Shown here one piece after another: positions 61,584 to 64,000 of a stretch of DNA of 64,000 bases. The notes below the pieces were generated by a model, which was not told the origin of the DNA, did no database searches, and saw only the letters and a program-made list of their open reading frames with translations. The translations under genes and the position numbers were made by a program. Position 1 is the first letter of the stretch. Each line of letters begins with the position of its first letter. Origin of the DNA: Rhodococcus sp. 4CII (GTDB lineage: Bacteria > Actinomycetota > Actinomycetes > Mycobacteriales > Mycobacteriaceae); the NCBI RefSeq assembly GCF_014256275.1, contig NZ_JACCFE010000002.1, positions 6,628,501 to 6,692,500 on the forward strand. Direction: 5' to 3'.

Positions 61584-62210
61584 TCACACCGGCAGATCGC
61601 CGGTGAGGTAGCGCTGCAACGTCGGAGCGACGATCGTGACCAGGTCGTCGACGGGCAGCGACGCGAGTGGCTCGAATTCGAGGACGTACCGCGTCACCAG
61701 GACACCCGCCATCTGGGATGCCACCAGTTGCATGCGCAGCATCCCGGTTCCAGGCGGTTCGTCGACCCGCGGGCCGAGGTCTCGGAGCACGACCTCCAGC
61801 AGGAACGTCCGGATCAGAGTGGGTTCGTCTCCCGACATCGCAGACCGGAACGCCGCGACGACGGCGGGCCGGTGCGGAGACTCCCAGACCGAGAGGACGG
61901 CACGCGCGAGATGGCGTCCGATCTCGTCGGTAGGGCCGGCGAGCACCGGCGCGATCACCTGCGTCGGGTCGACGGGGATGTCCACCGAGGCGAGGAACAG
62001 CTGACGCTTGGTGCCGAAGTAGTGGTGGACCAAAGCGGAGTCGACGCCCGCCCCGCCGGCCACGGATCGTACGCTCGTCTTGTCGAATCCGTTCTGTGCG
62101 AACAGTTTCCGGGCCGTCGCCAGGATTCGCGATCGTGTGTCCGGGTTGCCGGGACGGCGTCCCGTCCGTTGGGCGGTGGCCGCTTCTTCGCGTGTTGCGG
62201 GGTCGGTCAT
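61584..62210 (-). CDS. TetR family transcriptional regulator
   Basis: A 208-residue TetR/AcrR regulator: HTH in RSRILATARKLFAQNGFDKTSVRSVAGGAG and VDSALVHHYFGTKRQLFLASV, then a C-terminal ligand domain of the TetR_C type (PTDEIGRHLARAVLSVWESP). Last gene of an ATPase-permease-tetR operon, overlapping the permease stop by 4 nt. The palindromes before the ATPase gene are its probable operators. Positional equivalent of Rv1685c. Confidence 0.9.
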   Translation of the reverse strand: MTDPATREEAATAQRTGRRPGNPDTRSRILATARKLFAQNGFDKTSVRSVAGGAGVDSALVHHYFGTKRQLFLASVDIPVDPTQVIAPVLAGPTDEIGRHLARAVLSVWESPHRPAVVAAFRSAMSGDEPTLIRTFLLEVVLRDLGPRVDEPPGTGMLRMQLVASQMAGVLVTRYVLEFEPLASLPVDDLVTIVAPTLQRYLTGDLPV

Positions 62211-62962
62211 GGGGTGCGGCGCCTCAGCGTTGCGGCCCCCAGCGACAGCGCGAGCAGCGCGAAACCGGTGACCACAGCCAGGTCACGCCACATGTCGCCC
62301 GTCGCTCCGGGATGGGTGGCGACCTGCTGGAGCGCGTCGACGGCATAGCTGAGCGGGAGGATGTTGCTGATCCACTCGAGCCACGTGGGGAGCTGATCGC
62401 GCGGAACGAGCAGCCCGCACAGGAACAGTTGGGGGACGACGACCACCGGCATGAACTGCACCGCCTGGAACTCGGTGCGCGCGAACGCGCTGCACAGCAG
62501 GCCCAGCGCCACGCCGAGTATCGCGTTCAGGACAGCGATCAGTAGCACCCACGTCACGCTGCCCTCGGTGGTGAGGCCGAGGAATCCGAACGAGACGATG
62601 CAGGCGAGCGCCGCCTGCGCGGCCGCGGCCGTGGAGAACGCCGCCGCGTAGCCGCCGAGCAGGTCGAGTTTGCCCATCGGGGTGGTGAGCAGGCGCTCGA
62701 GCGTTCCCGACGTCCGTTCGCGTTGCATCGCGATCGAGGTGACGAGGAACATCACGACGAACGGGAGGATGCCGAGCATCGTGATCGCGACGCGCTCGAA
62801 CAGCGACAGCTGACCGGGCGGCGCAGGCACGTTCTGGTACAGGAAGTACAGCAGCACCATGAGCAGACTGGGTACCACCAGAATCATGGCGACGGTACGG
62901 TGATCCGTGCGCAGTTGCGCGAGGATCCGGCCGGTGGTGGCCGCGAAGATCGTGACGTTCAT
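62207..62962 (-). CDS. ABC-2 type exporter permease
   Basis: A 251-residue ABC-2 permease with about six hydrophobic helices and the family segments RERTSGTLERLLTTPMGKLDLLGGY and FMPVVVVPQLFLCGLLVPRDQLP. It pairs with the ATPase encoded upstream to export a drug, lipid or peptide; substrate unknown. Its ATG overlaps the last base of the ATPase stop. Equivalent of Rv1686c. Confidence 0.92.
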   Translation of the reverse strand: MNVTIFAATTGRILAQLRTDHRTVAMILVVPSLLMVLLYFLYQNVPAPPGQLSLFERVAITMLGILPFVVMFLVTSIAMQRERTSGTLERLLTTPMGKLDLLGGYAAAFSTAAAAQAALACIVSFGFLGLTTEGSVTWVLLIAVLNAILGVALGLLCSAFARTEFQAVQFMPVVVVPQLFLCGLLVPRDQLPTWLEWISNILPLSYAVDALQQVATHPGATGDMWRDLAVVTGFALLALSLGAATLRRRTP

Positions 62963-63693
62963 CAGTTCTCGCTCCCGACGTGTGATGCGCGAATGAGGTT
63001 CAGGAAGGCGTCTTCGAGGCTCGTCTCACCGGTCTGCTCCCGGAGTTCGCCGGGGGAGACCTGCGCGAGAACGTAGCCGTCGCGCATGAGGAGCAGTGAC
63101 GCGCAATGTTCGGCCTCGTCCATGACATGGCTCGACACGAGCAGGGTGGTCCCTGCGTCGGCGAGAGCTTCGAACCGCTCCCAGAGTTCGACGCGCAGGA
63201 GTGGATCGAGTCCGACCGTCGGTTCGTCGAGGACGAGGAGTTCGGGGCGGGCCACGAGGGCGCAGGCGAGGGAGACCCGCCCGAGTTGACCTCCCGACAG
63301 ATCCGCGGCTTTCTGTGTCGCGAAGCGGGTCAGGCCTACCGCGTCGACGGCCTCGGTGACGGCACTCGACGGCTGACCGTAGAGCGCCGCGAAGTAGGCC
63401 ACGTTCCTCTTCACCGTGAGGTCGGCGTACACGCTGGGCGACTGGGTGACGTAACCGACGCGGCTCCGTAACGACACCGAACCGGCGGGGGAGCCCAGCA
63501 CGGTGACCGTCCCGGATTCCACGATCTGGGTACCCACGACGCAGCGCATCAGAGTGGTCTTCCCGCAACCCGACGGTCCGAGGAGGCCGGTGATGGATCC
63601 GCTCGGCACCTCGACGTCGATGCCATGAAGTACTTCGTTCTTCCCTCGCTGCACATGCAGGTCTCGAATGTCGATCGCAGGGCTGCCGCTCAT
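62962..63693 (-). CDS. ABC exporter ATPase
   Basis: A 243-residue ATPase: Walker A GPSGCGKTTLM, signature LSGGQLGRVSLA, Walker B LLVLDEPTVGLD. Partner of the ABC-2 permease. I prefer the ATG at 63693 (MSGSPAIDIRDL), with GAGG 6 bases upstream, over the ATG at 63726, because the latter lies inside palindromic operator sequence and adds 11 poor residues. First gene of the operon; equivalent of Rv1687c. Confidence 0.92.
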   Translation of the reverse strand: MSGSPAIDIRDLHVQRGKNEVLHGIDVEVPSGSITGLLGPSGCGKTTLMRCVVGTQIVESGTVTVLGSPAGSVSLRSRVGYVTQSPSVYADLTVKRNVAYFAALYGQPSSAVTEAVDAVGLTRFATQKAADLSGGQLGRVSLACALVARPELLVLDEPTVGLDPLLRVELWERFEALADAGTTLLVSSHVMDEAEHCASLLLMRDGYVLAQVSPGELREQTGETSLEDAFLNLIRASHVGSEN

Positions 63694-63703
63694 GGCGTGC
63701 CTC

Positions 63704-63739
63704 AATTCATCACTGGGTGAATTCATTGCTTGATGAATT
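63704..63739. promoter_or_regulatory. Paired palindromes, probable TetR operators of the exporter operon
   Basis: Two overlapping inverted repeats: AATTCA (63704) with TGAATT (63718), and AATTCAT (63720-63726) with ATGAATT (63733-63739). They lie just upstream of the preferred ATPase start and are markedly AT-rich for this genome, as expected of an operator-promoter region. Confidence 0.65.
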
Positions 63740-63785
63740 ATGCGACCGTTTCGGTGCCCACGTCAACGGTGTGGAGAATCGGGGC

Positions 63786-64000
63786 GTGACCATCGATCGA
63801 CTTGCCCGGGCGGAACCCGTCGACGCCGCGAAGATCGTGCTCGGTTCGACGCTGATCGTCGGCGACGTGCGCATCCGCATCGTCGAGGTGGAGGCGTACG
63901 GCGGGCAAAAGGACGGCCCGTGGCCGGATCCGGCATCCCACTCCTACCGCGGGCGGACACCGCGGAACGAGGTGATGTTCGGACCCGCGGGCCACCTGTA
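63786..64000 (+). CDS. mpg: DNA-3-methyladenine glycosylase (3' partial)
   Basis: The first 71 codons of an AAG/MPG-family glycosylase: AKIVLGSTLIVGDVRIRIVE, the catalytic Glu region VEVEAYGGQKD, SHSYRGRTPRNEVMFGPAGHL. It excises alkylated purines in base-excision repair. The GTG at 63786 is preceded by a GGAG. The frame runs off the window. Equivalent of Rv1688 (mpg) in the same position. Confidence 0.93.
   Translation, partial: MTIDRLARAEPVDAAKIVLGSTLIVGDVRIRIVEVEAYGGQKDGPWPDPASHSYRGRTPRNEVMFGPAGHL

Overview
The window is a high-GC actinobacterial chromosome segment. Codon use is strongly G/C at third positions, start codons are often GTG or TTG, genes are packed with 4-nt overlaps, and several promoters look mycobacterial. 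The conserved gene order pdtaR - polA - rpsA - coaE - DUF402 - uvrB - usp - MBL hydrolase - uvrA - infC-rpmI-rplT - tsnR-like - pheST - argCJBDFRGH - lipase/acyl-CoA-synthetase-like - Trm112 - tetR/ABC - mpg parallels the Mycobacterium tuberculosis Rv1626-Rv1688 backbone. The absence of PE/PPE genes and the extra transporters point to Rhodococcus (opacus/jostii type). The genus call is inference from synteny, not a database match.

Layout. 0-4.4 kb: 3' end of a BacA-like ABC transporter, a DUF4185/SRPBCC pair, and a decayed ECF41 sigma gene facing an AhpD-like gene with ECF41-type promoters on both strands. 4.4-5.3 kb: a short tRNA-Leu(CAA) and pdtaR. 5.3-12.6 kb: an SDR/TetR pair and a branched-chain amino acid ABC transporter (binding protein convergent with livHMGF; LivH carries an extra extracytoplasmic domain). 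12.8-27.5 kb: polA, trxA, an AraC-type regulator, a 38-residue membrane peptide with an EamA exporter, a 2H phosphodiesterase, a decarboxylating dehydrogenase, a polar amino acid ABC transporter, a methyltransferase, rpsA, a small unknown gene, coaE and DUF402. 27.5-39.1 kb: uvrB, a SCO6745-like gene, a universal stress protein, HelD with a DUF732 lipoprotein, a DoxX protein with an 11-residue repeat tail, an MBL hydrolase and uvrA. 39.1-42.8 kb: accessory patch with an alpha/beta hydrolase, a WYL regulator cut by an IS3-family element with a 3-bp target duplication, DUF1801 and DUF1844. 42.8-49.6 kb: infC-rpmI-rplT with a long leader, an rRNA methyltransferase, pheST and an unknown gene. 49.6-58.2 kb: the arginine operon. 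58.2-64 kb: a bifunctional lipase/AMP-binding protein, Trm112-like protein, an ABC exporter with TetR regulator, and the start of mpg.

How it works together. The backbone combines DNA repair (uvrA, uvrB, polA, mpg), translation (rpsA, infC, rpmI, rplT, pheST, rRNA methylation, tRNA-Leu) and complete ornithine-to-arginine synthesis under ArgR. Three repair genes (polA, uvrB, uvrA) carry upstream sequences close to the PafBC/RecA-independent damage promoter. The infC operon has a U-tailed terminator in its leader and an ATC start codon. No CRISPR array, prophage or large biosynthetic cluster is visible. The most unusual items are the ECF41 locus, the DoxX hendecad-repeat protein, the LivH fusion, the class-I-sized tRNA-Leu and the IS-split WYL regulator.
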